Assembly: GCF_020166395.1 (NCBI RefSeq)
Contig: NZ_JAIQXU010000023.1
Span: 3,165-67,164 of the forward strand
Direction of reading: 5' to 3'
Origin: Deinococcus betulae
GTDB taxonomy: Bacteria; Deinococcota; Deinococci; Deinococcales; Deinococcaceae
DNA: 64,000 bases
The first letter of the stretch is position 1. Each line of letters opens with the position of its first letter. The notes under the pieces are model-generated. The model was given only the letters and a program-made list of their open reading frames with translations. It was not told the DNA's origin and searched no databases. The translations under genes were made by a program, and so were the position numbers. Shown piece by piece: positions 28,458-37,991 of the stretch.

Positions 28458-28773
28458 GAGCAGGACTCGGAAGGGTTGAGGGCCTCAATTCCTCTGGGGC
28501 AGAGACAGGGAGTGGTTGCTGAGAAGTGCACTGAGGGGGATTGTTGGCCTCAGGGTGGAAGTTGGAAACCGCTGTGTGAGTGGGTCTCAAGCGGCGTAGG
28601 CGCTGCGAACTACTGTCCCGCCCAGGCGCCATGAAGTTGAGGGTTATGCAGGCCTCACAGGCTGGAATGGAGCTGTTCCGTGACGCGGGCAACCTCATTG
28701 GTGCTCTGCCTCCCTGGACAGGGGACAGACATCTCACCCGCCATGCCTTATCTTGACCACCAGAGTCAGGATT
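28458..28773. other. gene-free stretch
   Basis: No supported gene, RNA or terminator with a U-tract. A short GAGGGCCTC-type palindrome lies near the 5' end. The promoter of the next gene probably lies in the last 60 nt. Confidence 0.4.
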
Positions 28774-29280
28774 ATGCCCATCCCCCACCTGCACCCCACC
28801 CCCACCGCCGCCCCCCAGGACCGCCACGCCGCTTCCTTGCAGCGGGCGGCCGAAGCCTACCTGGCGCACACTCATCCCCGCACGCCGCTGCGACTGGACC
28901 GGGTCACCTTCAGTGGTGTGGTGTACCGCGCCGTCCCTGACCCCGCCGCCCTGCGCCTCAACCGCGCGCTGGCTGAAGAAGTGGTGCTGGTGGCGCTGGC
29001 CGGCGAAGAGGCGGCGATTCTCAGTGGAACCACGGCAGTGGCGGCCGGCCGCGACGCCCGTATGCTGCTGGCCTGCGCGCTGACGGACCCCGATGAGCAG
29101 GACACCCTGGACGCTTATCTGGCAGTCTTGCGGGGCCGCGCCAGGGCCAGACTGCGCCGCGCCTGGAGTGAGGTGGAAGTGCTGGCCGCCGGCCTGCGCG
29201 AACACGGCGAACTGGACGCCGCCCAGGTGGCCCACCGGGTGGCCTGCGCCCAGGGCATTCGCGCCAGCCTGCTGAACTGA
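28774..29280 (+). CDS. hypothetical protein
   Basis: An unrecognised 168-residue protein rich in Ala, Arg and Leu, predicted soluble and mostly helical, with codon use typical of the chromosome, so it is very probably a real gene. A Pro/His-rich N-terminal stretch of about 20 residues looks disordered. The ATG was preferred over a TTG seven codons upstream because a short AGGA lies before it, but the start is uncertain. A good terminator follows. Confidence 0.6.
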   Translation: MPIPHLHPTPTAAPQDRHAASLQRAAEAYLAHTHPRTPLRLDRVTFSGVVYRAVPDPAALRLNRALAEEVVLVALAGEEAAILSGTTAVAAGRDARMLLACALTDPDEQDTLDAYLAVLRGRARARLRRAWSEVEVLAAGLREHGELDAAQVAHRVACAQGIRASLLN

Positions 29281-29293
29281 GGCAGTGCCCCAA

Positions 29294-29330
29294 AGCCGCC
29301 CTGGATGCTAGACCAAGGCGGCTCTCCTTT
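29294..29330 (+). terminator. rho-independent terminator
   Basis: An 11-bp stem with one wobble (29294-29304 with 29313-29323) followed by CTCCTTT. Confidence 0.7.
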
Positions 29331-29606
29331 GAGATGACGGTGCTCGGCCGCCAGCGCCATTCAAAGAGGACAGAGGCAGAGTCTCAGGGCCATCTCTGGC
29401 GTGAGGCTGGCCTGAGGGTGGGCCATAGGCCTCGTTCTCTTACCTCTTAGTCTCAGGTCGAGATTGCTCGTCTGGCACGGCTACTGCTGGCGAAATCTCT
29501 CTAACCTTATCTGCTCGCTCGGGTTTTGGAGCCTTCCTTGAGCTTGCAAGCCGCATCACGTTGGGCCGCTGTTCAGGGGCGCAGGCTGCGGGAACGGAGG
29601 TCCGTT
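29331..29606. other. intergenic region before the DUF1540 gene
   Basis: No reading frame is supported. It probably holds the promoter of the small cysteine protein gene; no clear -35/-10 pair could be chosen. Confidence 0.4.
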
Positions 29607-29792
29607 ATGAACGACACCGAAGGCCAGAGCATGGTCAGCCGCTGCGACGCCACCACCTGCCGCTATAACGAGGACATGGCCTGTACCGCCGGCCAGATTG
29701 AGGTCAGTCTGAGCGGCCAGCAGGCCCAGTGCATCACCTTTAGCCCCGCTGAGGGCACTGGTGACGCCTACAGCGCGACTGCCGACAACTAG
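29607..29792 (+). CDS. small DUF1540-like cysteine protein
   Basis: A 61-residue protein with four cysteines spaced as in DUF1540: C-x4-CxYN, then C-x-A-x2-I-x-V and a final C-I-T-F. The family is thought to bind a metal ion, but its role is not established. GGAGG lies 6 nt before the ATG. It converges on the phosphotransferase gene with a shared hairpin between them. Confidence 0.78.
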   Translation: MNDTEGQSMVSRCDATTCRYNEDMACTAGQIEVSLSGQQAQCITFSPAEGTGDAYSATADN

Positions 29793-29810
29793 GCCAACTG
29801 AAAAGGAGTT

Positions 29811-29842
29811 CAAGGCGCCGGGGCTACAGCTCCGGCGCCTTG
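29811..29842. terminator. bidirectional hairpin between convergent genes
   Basis: A perfect 11-bp stem (CAAGGCGCCGG and its complement) overlaps the last codons of the minus-strand gene and terminates the small plus-strand gene. No strong U-tract on either side. Confidence 0.6.
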
Positions 29843-30753
29843 TGTGGTGGGGTGAGTTGACTGTGCCGGTGGTGGATGCAGCGATCAGGACCCGGGGGTT
29901 CCGCACCCAGGCGGCGGAGGCAGCTGAAGGCAAACGTCACGGCCTGCCGCACCTGTTCACGCCGCTGCGCCCGGCTGGCCCGGTGCAGGGCCAGCAGCAC
30001 GCCAAACAGGGCACTGGCTTCACCGCAGGGTTGGCCAGCGGCGGCCGCCACCTGCTGCGCCGCCGCCCAGCCGTGAAAATAGGCCACGCTGGCGGTGTCC
30101 CAGGCGGGCGGCCCAGCCGCGGCGTCCCCGAAGTCCAACAGGGCGGCCAGGCGCCCACCGCGCCAGATCAGCTGTCCAGCGTGCAGGTCGGTGTGGCACA
30201 CCGCCGCCGGGTGCCTGACCGCCTCACGCAACTGCGCTTTGAGGGCAGTCAGCGGTGCCAGCAAAGCGCTATCGGCCTGGATCAGTGGATGTACGGTCAG
30301 GGGCACCGGACCAAAGGGCCACACCCCCGGCAGGCGGGTAATGATGCCCAGCTCAGGACGGCTGGCCTGGCCACGCAGGCCGTCTGCCCGGTCCTCCAGG
30401 AGGCCGTAACCCTCATGCGGCAGGTGGTGCAGCGCCCCCAGTGCCTCGCCCAGATCGGCCCAGCCGGCGGCTGTGGGGGGCTGGCCGTCCCCGCTGATCA
30501 GAATGTCCACGCTGTAGGGCGTCTCGCCGCGCAGCAGGCCGGTTTCAAGCACGGGGGGCACTGGCACCCCCTGCGCGGCCAGCCGCCGCTGAAGCTGCAC
30601 CTGAACGCCCAGCCGGGCATCAGCCGTGCGGGCCAGCCGGGCCACCCGGCGGCCGTCCGTGTAGGCCAGGCAGGTGGCGCCGCGTGCCAGCAGGTAGGCC
30701 CCTGGCCCCAGCAGGGTGCGGGCGTCGGCCAGCGCCTGCGCTTCAGCGGGCAT
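29824..30753 (-). CDS. APH-family phosphotransferase (kinase-like)
   Basis: A 309-residue protein of the aminoglycoside/choline kinase fold. The Brenner-type motif is HTDLHAGQ with catalytic Asp189, but the usual Asn is Gln194. The metal-binding motif is LLDFGD with Asp207. These fit a small-molecule phosphotransferase, with reduced or altered metal handling from the Asn-to-Gln change. The substrate is unknown. It overlaps the P-loop kinase gene by 11 nt and is third in the telA operon, so it may work with those two. Confidence 0.8.
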   Translation of the reverse strand: MPAEAQALADARTLLGPGAYLLARGATCLAYTDGRRVARLARTADARLGVQVQLQRRLAAQGVPVPPVLETGLLRGETPYSVDILISGDGQPPTAAGWADLGEALGALHHLPHEGYGLLEDRADGLRGQASRPELGIITRLPGVWPFGPVPLTVHPLIQADSALLAPLTALKAQLREAVRHPAAVCHTDLHAGQLIWRGGRLAALLDFGDAAAGPPAWDTASVAYFHGWAAAQQVAAAAGQPCGEASALFGVLLALHRASRAQRREQVRQAVTFAFSCLRRLGAEPPGPDRCIHHRHSQLTPPHKAPEL

Positions 30754-31432
30754 ACAGCACCTGGGGCCGACTCAGCGACGTGTAGTCCAGCACGACTCCG
30801 GCATGCTTTTCGGGCTGGGCGTGGGCAAAATACAGCCGGTTCCCCTCTATATAGCGGCGGTTACTCGCGGCCTGTGGATCGGGCGAGCCATACCCTGGCC
30901 CCCGCGCGGCGCCGCGCGGCACCGAGACCTCAAAGGGCACCCGCAGAAACACCGAGTCGTCCCAGAAGGCGCGCAACTCGGGCCGGTGCAGGAACAGACC
31001 GTCTAGCAGGAGAATGCTGCCCGGCTCGGCCTTCTGGGGCGCGGCCAAGACAGGCAGGTCGCGCTCCACATCAAAGGCCGCCGTTCGGTAGAGCCCCGAG
31101 CCGCTCGGCGACAGCGGCCGCAGCACCTCGTGGCGCAGAGCGTCCAGGTCGTACGAAGCCTCGTAAAAGCCCTGCGGCGAGTCGCGGCCCAGCTGATAGC
31201 GCACAGCGCGCGGCGCATGAAACGCGTCGGCGCTGATCCGGATGACTGGGCGGCCCAGGTCATGCAGGGCCACTGCCAGCTCATCGGCCAGCGTGGTCTT
31301 GCCGGCGCCGTCCACGCCGTCAATGGCCACACGCAGCACCGGGCAGGCCGGCTGGGCCGCCAGGCGCACCACGAGCCACGGCAAGACGGCCTGCCGGTCT
31401 GCCGCCGGCAGGACAGGGGGGGGCGCGGGCAT
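30743..31432 (-). CDS. uridine kinase-like P-loop kinase
   Basis: A 229-residue protein with the Walker A GVDGAGKTT near residue 40, the ISADAFHAPR segment and LLLDGLFLHRPEL, all as in the uridine kinase/phosphoribulokinase family. It may phosphorylate a nucleoside or another small substrate; true Udk identity is not certain because the remaining sequence diverges. It overlaps telA by 1 nt and the downstream phosphotransferase gene by 11 nt, giving a tight three-gene operon. Confidence 0.82.
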   Translation of the reverse strand: MPAPPPVLPAADRQAVLPWLVVRLAAQPACPVLRVAIDGVDGAGKTTLADELAVALHDLGRPVIRISADAFHAPRAVRYQLGRDSPQGFYEASYDLDALRHEVLRPLSPSGSGLYRTAAFDVERDLPVLAAPQKAEPGSILLLDGLFLHRPELRAFWDDSVFLRVPFEVSVPRGAARGPGYGSPDPQAASNRRYIEGNRLYFAHAQPEKHAGVVLDYTSLSRPQVLYAR

Positions 31433-32649
31433 CAGAGTTTCAGGTCGCCCTGCGCGGTCACGTTCAGCCCCTGCGCCACCTCACGTGACGCCTGCTGCCG
31501 CTCGCGGTCGAGGTAGGTTTGCGCCTGGGCCACCTCCTTGTCGAGCACCTGCATGGTGTCGCGGAAGCGCTCCAGCGCCTGCTGGCGGTAGCTGCTGATG
31601 GCGTCCAGGGCGCCGTACACATCCCGGAAGGCCGCTTGAATAATCTGCGGGTCTACGGTGGCGCTGCCCGCCTGCCGCTGAATCTCGGTGCTTTGCTGGC
31701 GCAGGAGGCTGGCCGTGCTGCCAATCATGCGCCCGGTCGTGTCGTTCAGGGCCGTCACCTGCCCCAGCACCGCCTGCTGGGTGCCCAGCGCCTGCGACAC
31801 CATCAGGGCCGTTTTGAGGGCACTGACGGTGGTGGTGGTGGCGCGGTCCACACCCTTGATCAGTTCCAGGTTGTTGCGCCGCACCAGGTCCAGGGCCAGA
31901 TACCCCTGAATGCTGACCGCCAGCTGGGTCAGCAGGTCGGTCACGCGCTGGCGCACTGCAAACAGCAGCTCCTCGCTGACCATGCGGGCCTTCTCGGGGT
32001 CGGTGACTTGCAACTCCTGCAGGCGGCTGGTCAGGGCCTCGTCTACCGCCCGGCCCACATGGGCGTATTGCCGCAGCTTTTGCATGGTGTCCCAGAGGTG
32101 GACCTTTTCCGTCTCGATGGTGGCGTTGTCGCGGCGCAGCTCATCCTGGCCCCGGTAGAGGGCTTCCAGAATACCGTTCAGGTGGCTCTGGGCACTCTGG
32201 TAGCGGTCGAGGTGATTTTGCACCTTCTTGCCGCCGGGCAACTTGCCGAACAGGCGCCGCGGCGTGGGCGCGCGGCTGGGGTCCAGGTCTTCCACCGTGC
32301 GGCGCAGGTCGGTCAGGCCGCGCAGAATGTCGCTGCCCTCGGCCAGGGCGCCGGCGCGGGTGGCGCGCAGCGGGCGGTCCAGCATGCGGTTGCTGCTCTG
32401 GGCGGCGGCGCGCTGCTCGGGCAGGCCTAGGTCGTGCACCGCGTCGAGCTTCCGCTTGAAGTCCGGGGTATGCGTGCCGGCCGAGAGCACGTCCTGGGCA
32501 AACGCCTGGGCCATCTGTTCCAGGCGGGCGCGGTCCTCGGGCGACAGGGGCACCATTTCTGGGGCTTCCTGGGCCTGCACAGGCGGCACGGCCTCGGGCG
32601 CTTTGAGAAGCGAATCGGGGGGAGTCAGCGGACCGCCTGGGTTGCTCAT
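31432..32649 (-). CDS. telA: toxic anion resistance protein TelA
   Basis: A 405-residue TelA/KlaA family protein, linked by family to tellurite and other stress resistance and to phage and membrane stress in other bacteria. It is helical, with the conserved core around residues 110-370 (for example ETEKVHLWDTMQKLRQYA and VDRATTTTVSALKTALMVSQAL). The start is the ATG of MSNPGG after a GGAGG; it is close to that motif, so an ATG three codons upstream remains possible. It heads an operon with two kinases. Confidence 0.9.
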   Translation of the reverse strand: MSNPGGPLTPPDSLLKAPEAVPPVQAQEAPEMVPLSPEDRARLEQMAQAFAQDVLSAGTHTPDFKRKLDAVHDLGLPEQRAAAQSSNRMLDRPLRATRAGALAEGSDILRGLTDLRRTVEDLDPSRAPTPRRLFGKLPGGKKVQNHLDRYQSAQSHLNGILEALYRGQDELRRDNATIETEKVHLWDTMQKLRQYAHVGRAVDEALTSRLQELQVTDPEKARMVSEELLFAVRQRVTDLLTQLAVSIQGYLALDLVRRNNLELIKGVDRATTTTVSALKTALMVSQALGTQQAVLGQVTALNDTTGRMIGSTASLLRQQSTEIQRQAGSATVDPQIIQAAFRDVYGALDAISSYRQQALERFRDTMQVLDKEVAQAQTYLDRERQQASREVAQGLNVTAQGDLKL

Positions 32650-32964
32650 GCCCTCCATTACGCAGCGGCGGGCGCCCTGGTTGCATCCGGCAAAAGGCGC
32701 AGTGGGGAGGAGCGGTGCAAGCCGACCGCTGTGTGCGTGAGCCACCGGGGGAGGGAAGGCGTCTGACAGCGGTCCTTCGCTGCATCAATGGTGAGCAGGT
32801 GCCCCAGTTGAGGAAGGCTGCTGCGCAAGGGAGAGACCCGCCCTGCGGCGCTCCAGAGGTGTCGGGCTCTCTCTCGTCAGCTCTGGCTTCTGTCCTAAGA
32901 CCCGATGCGAAAGTTGTCTGGACGCCGCTGTTTACCCGCGACGGCTCCTGCCTGCTACAAGATC
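32650..32964. other. gene-free stretch
   Basis: Between the telA start and the response-regulator stop. No supported gene, RNA or clear terminator was found; the promoter of telA should lie in the left part. Confidence 0.4.
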
Positions 32965-33402
32965 TTACCCAGCGTCCGGGCGGTTAAAGCGGCAGTCCTG
33001 CCAGAACTTCACAAAATGGTCCACCTGCGCCAGAAAGCCGGGGAAGTCCTTGCTCTTGACCATGTACGAACTGGCGAAGAGGTTATATGCCTGCGCCACA
33101 TCTTCCGGGCTGTCCGAGGTGGACAGAATCACCACTGGCAAGTGCCGCAGCGCCGGGTCAGCGCGGATGGCGGCAATCACTTCAAAGCCCGTCATGCGCG
33201 GCATATTCAGGTCCAGAATCACCACGTCGGGCAGGGCGCGGCCAGGGTGGCGCAGCCAGGCCAGCGCCTCTACCCCGTCCTCGCTCACGCTAATATCAAC
33301 GCTCTCGGCATGTTCGCCAAATGCTTCCAGCGCTAGCAGTCTGTCGGCTGGATCATCGTCAATGAGCAGCACATGCAGGCAGCGGGTGGGGGCAGCTTTC
33401 AT
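32965..33402 (-). CDS. single-domain response regulator
   Basis: A 145-residue receiver domain without an output domain, of the cyanobacterial Rcp1-like type that partners with phytochrome-like kinases. The acidic pocket is in LLIDDDPAD, the phosphorylated residue is Asp64 (ILDLNMP), the switch residues are in ILSTS and the conserved Lys is Lys116 in MVKSKDF. No histidine kinase lies nearby. TACACT ends 10 nt before the ATG. The leader region carries overlapping hairpins. Confidence 0.93.
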   Translation of the reverse strand: MKAAPTRCLHVLLIDDDPADRLLALEAFGEHAESVDISVSEDGVEALAWLRHPGRALPDVVILDLNMPRMTGFEVIAAIRADPALRHLPVVILSTSDSPEDVAQAYNLFASSYMVKSKDFPGFLAQVDHFVKFWQDCRFNRPDAG

Positions 33403-33424
33403 GGGATAAGGCAGTGTACCCGCT

Positions 33425-33466
33425 CCACCAAATCTTTAGATTCGGTGGGTCATCTCTAAAGATGAC
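33425..33466. promoter_or_regulatory. overlapping hairpins upstream of the response regulator
   Basis: Three mutually exclusive pairings are possible: 33425-33435 with 33438-33448, 33449-33455 with 33460-33466, and 33432-33440 with 33455-33463. This may be the end of ruvX transcription or a switch-like leader. Confidence 0.4.
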
Positions 33467-33487
33467 TTGAGATTTCTCAGAACTTCG

Positions 33488-33922
33488 TCAGTTTTCTGGT
33501 GAAAGCTCTCTGTCGCCTCTGTCACCCTGGAGCGCCTGGCCCATCAGGTACAGCTCCAGAATCTGGACTGCGGCGGCCTCATCCTCGTCCTCGGCCCCCA
33601 GGGCGCGGGCGCGGCGGGTTGTAAAGCGCTCGTCCTGATAGGCCACCGCGTAGCCCTTATCTTCCAGAATGCGCCCAAAGGCGCGCACCCGGTCGGCGCT
33701 GGGGCTGTGGGCGCCGTCCGTTCGCAGGGGCAGGCCCAGCAGTAGCAGGTTGGCTCCAGCAGCCTCGGCGCGCAGACGCACCGCTTTCAGGTCCAGGGGC
33801 AACCGCTTGCGGTCCACACTGCCGCGCCCGAACGCCAGGCGGCCCGCATTGACCGCAAACCCAATGCGGGACTTGCTGACATCCAGTGCCAAGATGACGG
33901 GCAGGGCCGCAGGCTCGCTCAC
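33488..33922 (-). CDS. ruvX: RuvX/YqgF family Holliday-junction resolvase-like nuclease
   Basis: A 144-residue RNase H-fold protein. It has the family entry VILALDVSKSRIGFAV with Asp14, the GLPLRTDG segment and the YQDERFTT motif, with the closing acidic DEDEAAAVQIL helix. Members resolve junctions or process 16S rRNA precursors. The start is GTG, 7 nt after TACACT (33930-33935); the longer frame overlaps the divergent gene and is rejected. It is divergent from the hydratase gene, 46 nt away, with mirror-image leaderless promoters. Confidence 0.92.
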   Translation of the reverse strand: MSEPAALPVILALDVSKSRIGFAVNAGRLAFGRGSVDRKRLPLDLKAVRLRAEAAGANLLLLGLPLRTDGAHSPSADRVRAFGRILEDKGYAVAYQDERFTTRRARALGAEDEDEAAAVQILELYLMGQALQGDRGDRELSPEN

Positions 33923-33968
33923 GGCCCGGAGTGTAGCAGCCAGGCGCAGGCGCGCTACGCTGCTGGCC

Positions 33969-34754
33969 ATGACCGCTGACCCTGTGATTCTGGCGCGCAC
34001 CCAGGCGCATGTTCTGACCCTGACCCTCAACCGCCCCGACAAGCTGAACGCGGCCAACGACGAGCTGCTGCTGACCCTGACCCGCGAACTGCAAGTTGCC
34101 GACGCTACCCCTGATGTGCGGGTGGTCGTGCTGACCGGGGCGGGGCGGGGCTTCTGTGCCGGGCAGGACCTGGGCGACGTGTCGGGGCGCGACATGACCT
34201 TCACCGAGCACCTGCACCACACCTATAACCCCCTGATTCGCACGATTCGGGGGCTGGGCAAGCCGGTCATCAGCGCGGTCAATGGCGTGGCGGCCGGCGC
34301 GGGGGCCAGCCTGGCCCTGGCCGGCGACATCCGGCTGTGGGCCGCGTCGGCCAGCCTGATTGAGGTGTTTTCCAACATCGCCCTGATTCCCGATTCGGGC
34401 AGTACCTGGACCCTGCCGCGCCTGGTGGGCTACCACCGCGCCTTCGAGCTGATGGCCCTGGCCGAGCGCGTGCGGGCCGAGGACGCCCTGCGCCTGGGCC
34501 TGTGTGAGCATGTCTTTGCCGATGACACTTTTGCCGCTGACGTGCAGGCCTACGCCGAGCGGCTGGCGCAGCGCCCAGCCCACGCCCTGAAACTGACCAA
34601 ACAGGCGCTGGTCGCTGCCTTGACCAGTGGCCTGGACGAAGCGCTGGACCAGGAGGCGGCCCTGCAACAGCTGGCCGGCGACCACTGGGAGCACGAAGAA
34701 GGTGTGTCGGCCTTTAAGGCCAAGCGCGCCCCGCAGTTTATCCGCGAGGGCTGA
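33969..34754 (+). CDS. enoyl-CoA hydratase/isomerase (PaaG-like)
   Basis: A 261-residue crotonase-fold enzyme. The oxyanion-hole segments are GAGRGFCAGQDL and NGVAAGAGASLALAGDI. The stretch ALIPDSGSTWTLPRLVG resembles the 1,2-epoxyphenylacetyl-CoA isomerase PaaG (IGLVPDSGGTW...), which has Asp at the active site. It could serve phenylacetate breakdown or ordinary beta-oxidation; no paa gene is nearby. TACGCT ends 7 nt before the ATG, so the mRNA is probably leaderless. A terminator follows at 34876. Confidence 0.88.
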   Translation: MTADPVILARTQAHVLTLTLNRPDKLNAANDELLLTLTRELQVADATPDVRVVVLTGAGRGFCAGQDLGDVSGRDMTFTEHLHHTYNPLIRTIRGLGKPVISAVNGVAAGAGASLALAGDIRLWAASASLIEVFSNIALIPDSGSTWTLPRLVGYHRAFELMALAERVRAEDALRLGLCEHVFADDTFAADVQAYAERLAQRPAHALKLTKQALVAALTSGLDEALDQEAALQQLAGDHWEHEEGVSAFKAKRAPQFIREG

Positions 34755-34875
34755 AGCCAGCAGCAAAGCGCAGGCAGAGCGGCCCGAGTGTGGCCAGGGC
34801 CGCTGGCTCCGGCTGATGAGGCTGAACTGCCTTGCTATGACAAGTGGGACAGGTGCAGCTTTCTAAGCCAAAGAG

Positions 34876-34915
34876 AAAGGCGCTGGGGCATTCTGCTCGC
34901 TTCCGGCGCCTTTTT
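34876..34915 (+). terminator. rho-independent terminator of the hydratase gene
   Basis: AAAGGCGC pairs with GCGCCTTT across a 22-nt loop, followed by TTTTT. It lies 120 nt after the stop codon, and the converging hypothetical gene ends just beyond it. Confidence 0.7.
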
Positions 34916-34924
34916 CTGTCGCGT

Positions 34925-35545
34925 CTATTTATCTAAGGGGTCGGGGTTACGGCTGGCAGCCTTGCCTTCCTCGATGGTGTTGTCATGACGGAACTGCTTA
35001 TCGCGCTCGGCTTCAAGGGCCACGCCCGCGCGGTGTTCGCCGGGCACCAGGCGGTCATCGCTGTGCTGCATGGTGGGGTCAGGGCTGGTGGGCACGCCCG
35101 CAGGACGCTCCTCTGGGGTGCGGTCGGCGGGGGTTTGGTAAGGATTACGGTCAGCGTCGGACATCGTGGCCTCCTGGGGGTGAGGGCGGGGAACAGCGGC
35201 CGGCACGTTAGGTTCGGTGCCTCCGGTGGGGAGGGGCGCTTTGGCGAGGCTCATGGGTTCAGAGGACGGCTGGGGCGTTTCCGGGTCACTGCCCAGCTCG
35301 GTCATCAGGTGTTCGCGGGCGCGAATCTCGTCCTCAACGCGGCGGATGTCATCCTGAATGCCGCCCAGCACCTCGCGGTCGGCCCCGGAATGGTAGGAGC
35401 GGCCCAGGCGGCCATACAGCGCGTCGAGTTCGCGGCCCAGCTGAAAGACCTCCATGCGCAGGCGCGCGGTGTGCGCCACTTCCTCGCCCCGGCGCTGCAC
35501 CCGCTCGGCTCCACGCTTGACTGTGTTCAGGATGTTGTCCAGCAT
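34925..35545 (-). CDS. hypothetical protein with coiled N-terminal half and disordered tail
   Basis: An unrecognised 206-residue protein. Residues 1-80 are helical and charged (for example RMEVFQLGRELDALYGRLGRSY), resembling a small amphipathic coiled coil. Residues ~85-206 are Pro-, Glu- and Asp-rich and probably disordered. It lacks a signal peptide and membrane segments. The start ATG of MLDNILN follows CACACT by 6 nt, a weak leaderless signal; the longer frame is not supported. Function unknown. Confidence 0.6.
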   Translation of the reverse strand: MLDNILNTVKRGAERVQRRGEEVAHTARLRMEVFQLGRELDALYGRLGRSYHSGADREVLGGIQDDIRRVEDEIRAREHLMTELGSDPETPQPSSEPMSLAKAPLPTGGTEPNVPAAVPRPHPQEATMSDADRNPYQTPADRTPEERPAGVPTSPDPTMQHSDDRLVPGEHRAGVALEAERDKQFRHDNTIEEGKAASRNPDPLDK

Positions 35546-35714
35546 GCCTGCAGTGTGCGCCCCCACGCGCGGGCTGGGGTGAGGGCGGCGCCCACCCGTC
35601 CGGGGCAATCCTTAAAAGATGGCGTGAGGGGGTGAGTCCTGTTGGGTCATGGTGAGCTGTGGCTGGCCTGTACGGCCCAGCAGTGAAGAGGGCTGAGAAG
35701 ACCGGGCCGGCGCC

Positions 35715-36272
35715 CTACAGGTATGCCAGGGCCCAGTCGCGCTGACCGTGGGCCACCCCGGCCCGCAGCAGCGCCACGCCGTCCGGCGCCGGGTCATGGT
35801 GGTGGGGGGCGCCGCCCAGCAGCGCTTCAAATTCGGTCAGGGGCAGCCGGGCTGGGGGGTGCAGCCGGCCCTGCACCACGCCGCCCCGCACCTCATAGAC
35901 GGCCCCGTACACGTTGCCCTTGCGGGCGTCCAGCGACACCCCCTGCCGGCCCTCGCCGCGCACCAGGGCCTCAAGCGTGCTAATCCCCAGCACCGGCGCC
36001 CCCCAGACGCGCCCCAGCCCCAGCGCGTAGCTGGCCCCCACCCGAACGCCGGTATACGAACCAGGCCCAGTGCCCACCACGATCAGGTCGGCTGTAAAGG
36101 GCCGCCCCACCTCTTCAAAGAGGGCGCGGGTAGCTGCGGGCAGCAGCTCGGCGTGGGCGCGGCCCACCTCGCGCGAGACGCTGACCTCGCCGCCAGCCCA
36201 GCTGAGGGCCAGGGTCAGCCAGGGCGTGGCCGTGTCCAGGGCCAGAGTGACGGTGGAGGGTGCGTCGGTCAT
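35715..36272 (-). CDS. tsaB: tRNA threonylcarbamoyladenosine biosynthesis protein TsaB
   Basis: A 185-residue ASKHA-fold protein with the TsaB pattern: LALDTATPWLTLAL at the start, VGTGPGSYTGVRVG and LDARKGNVYGAVYE. It assists TsaD in making t6A37 on ANN-decoding tRNAs; tsaC is also in this window but far away. TACAAT (36281-36286) ends 8 nt before the ATG. It is divergent from gltA across 107 nt. Confidence 0.93.
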   Translation of the reverse strand: MTDAPSTVTLALDTATPWLTLALSWAGGEVSVSREVGRAHAELLPAATRALFEEVGRPFTADLIVVGTGPGSYTGVRVGASYALGLGRVWGAPVLGISTLEALVRGEGRQGVSLDARKGNVYGAVYEVRGGVVQGRLHPPARLPLTEFEALLGGAPHHHDPAPDGVALLRAGVAHGQRDWALAYL

Positions 36273-36379
36273 CGCCGGGCATTGTAAGCGGGCGGCCCCA
36301 GCAGGCGCGCCCTGTCACCCCTGCGGGAACGTGCAGCGGGGGCAGAACGAAAGCGGTCCGGTGCTATGCTCGGCTCATC

Positions 36380-37513
<1,134 letters not shown>

Positions 37514-37533
37514 AAGGACGGGTGAGCAGAAGG

Positions 37534-37557
37534 GCGGCCTGGGTCAAACCGGGCCGC
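37534..37557 (+). terminator. terminator of gltA
   Basis: A 9-bp stem with one wobble (37534-37542 with 37549-37557) followed by TTCCTTG. Confidence 0.6.
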
Positions 37558-37603
37558 TTCCTTGTTGGGAGTTAGGGCCTCTTTCCTTCAGACAGAGACG
37601 ACT

Positions 37604-37945
37604 TTATTCCACAGGCCACAGGACCAGCGCCCCGGTGTTGACCGGCCCGTCAATGGTCAGGACCTCCAGGCGGCAGGGCAGGTCGTCACGGCCACACTCG
37701 CGCAGCAGGTAGGTCTGGGCGGCGCGGTGCATCAGGGCCAGCTTGCGGGGAGTGACGCTCTCGGCCGCCTCGCCGTGCGTAGCGCGGGCGCGGTGTCGCA
37801 CCTCGGTAAAGACCAAGGCGCCGCTCTGCTCCTGCGTCACCAGATCAATCTCGCCGCCCCGGACGCGGTAGTTCCGGGCCAGCACCGTGCGGCCCAAGGT
37901 CTCCAGATGCGCGGCGGCGCGGGCTTCAGCCTCGGCACCCTTCAT
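37604..37945 (-). CDS. YraN/UPF0102 family endonuclease-like protein
   Basis: A 113-residue protein of the UPF0102 family, a Holliday-junction-resolvase-type fold. The core GGEIDLV followed by LVFTEVRHR matches the PD-(D/E)xK-like catalytic block (acidic residue, then E-x-K/R). The usual Lys is replaced by Arg. It starts with [14 protein letters not shown], which is typical for the family. Its cellular role is not well defined. It lies upstream of the HAD gene on the same strand. Confidence 0.88.
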   Translation of the reverse strand: MKGAEAEARAAAHLETLGRTVLARNYRVRGGEIDLVTQEQSGALVFTEVRHRARATHGEAAESVTPRKLALMHRAAQTYLLRECGRDDLPCRLEVLTIDGPVNTGALVLWPVE

Positions 37946-37991
37946 GGGGTCAGGTCTGCTGCTAGGCCGGCTACCGCTAACTCAGCCGCAG

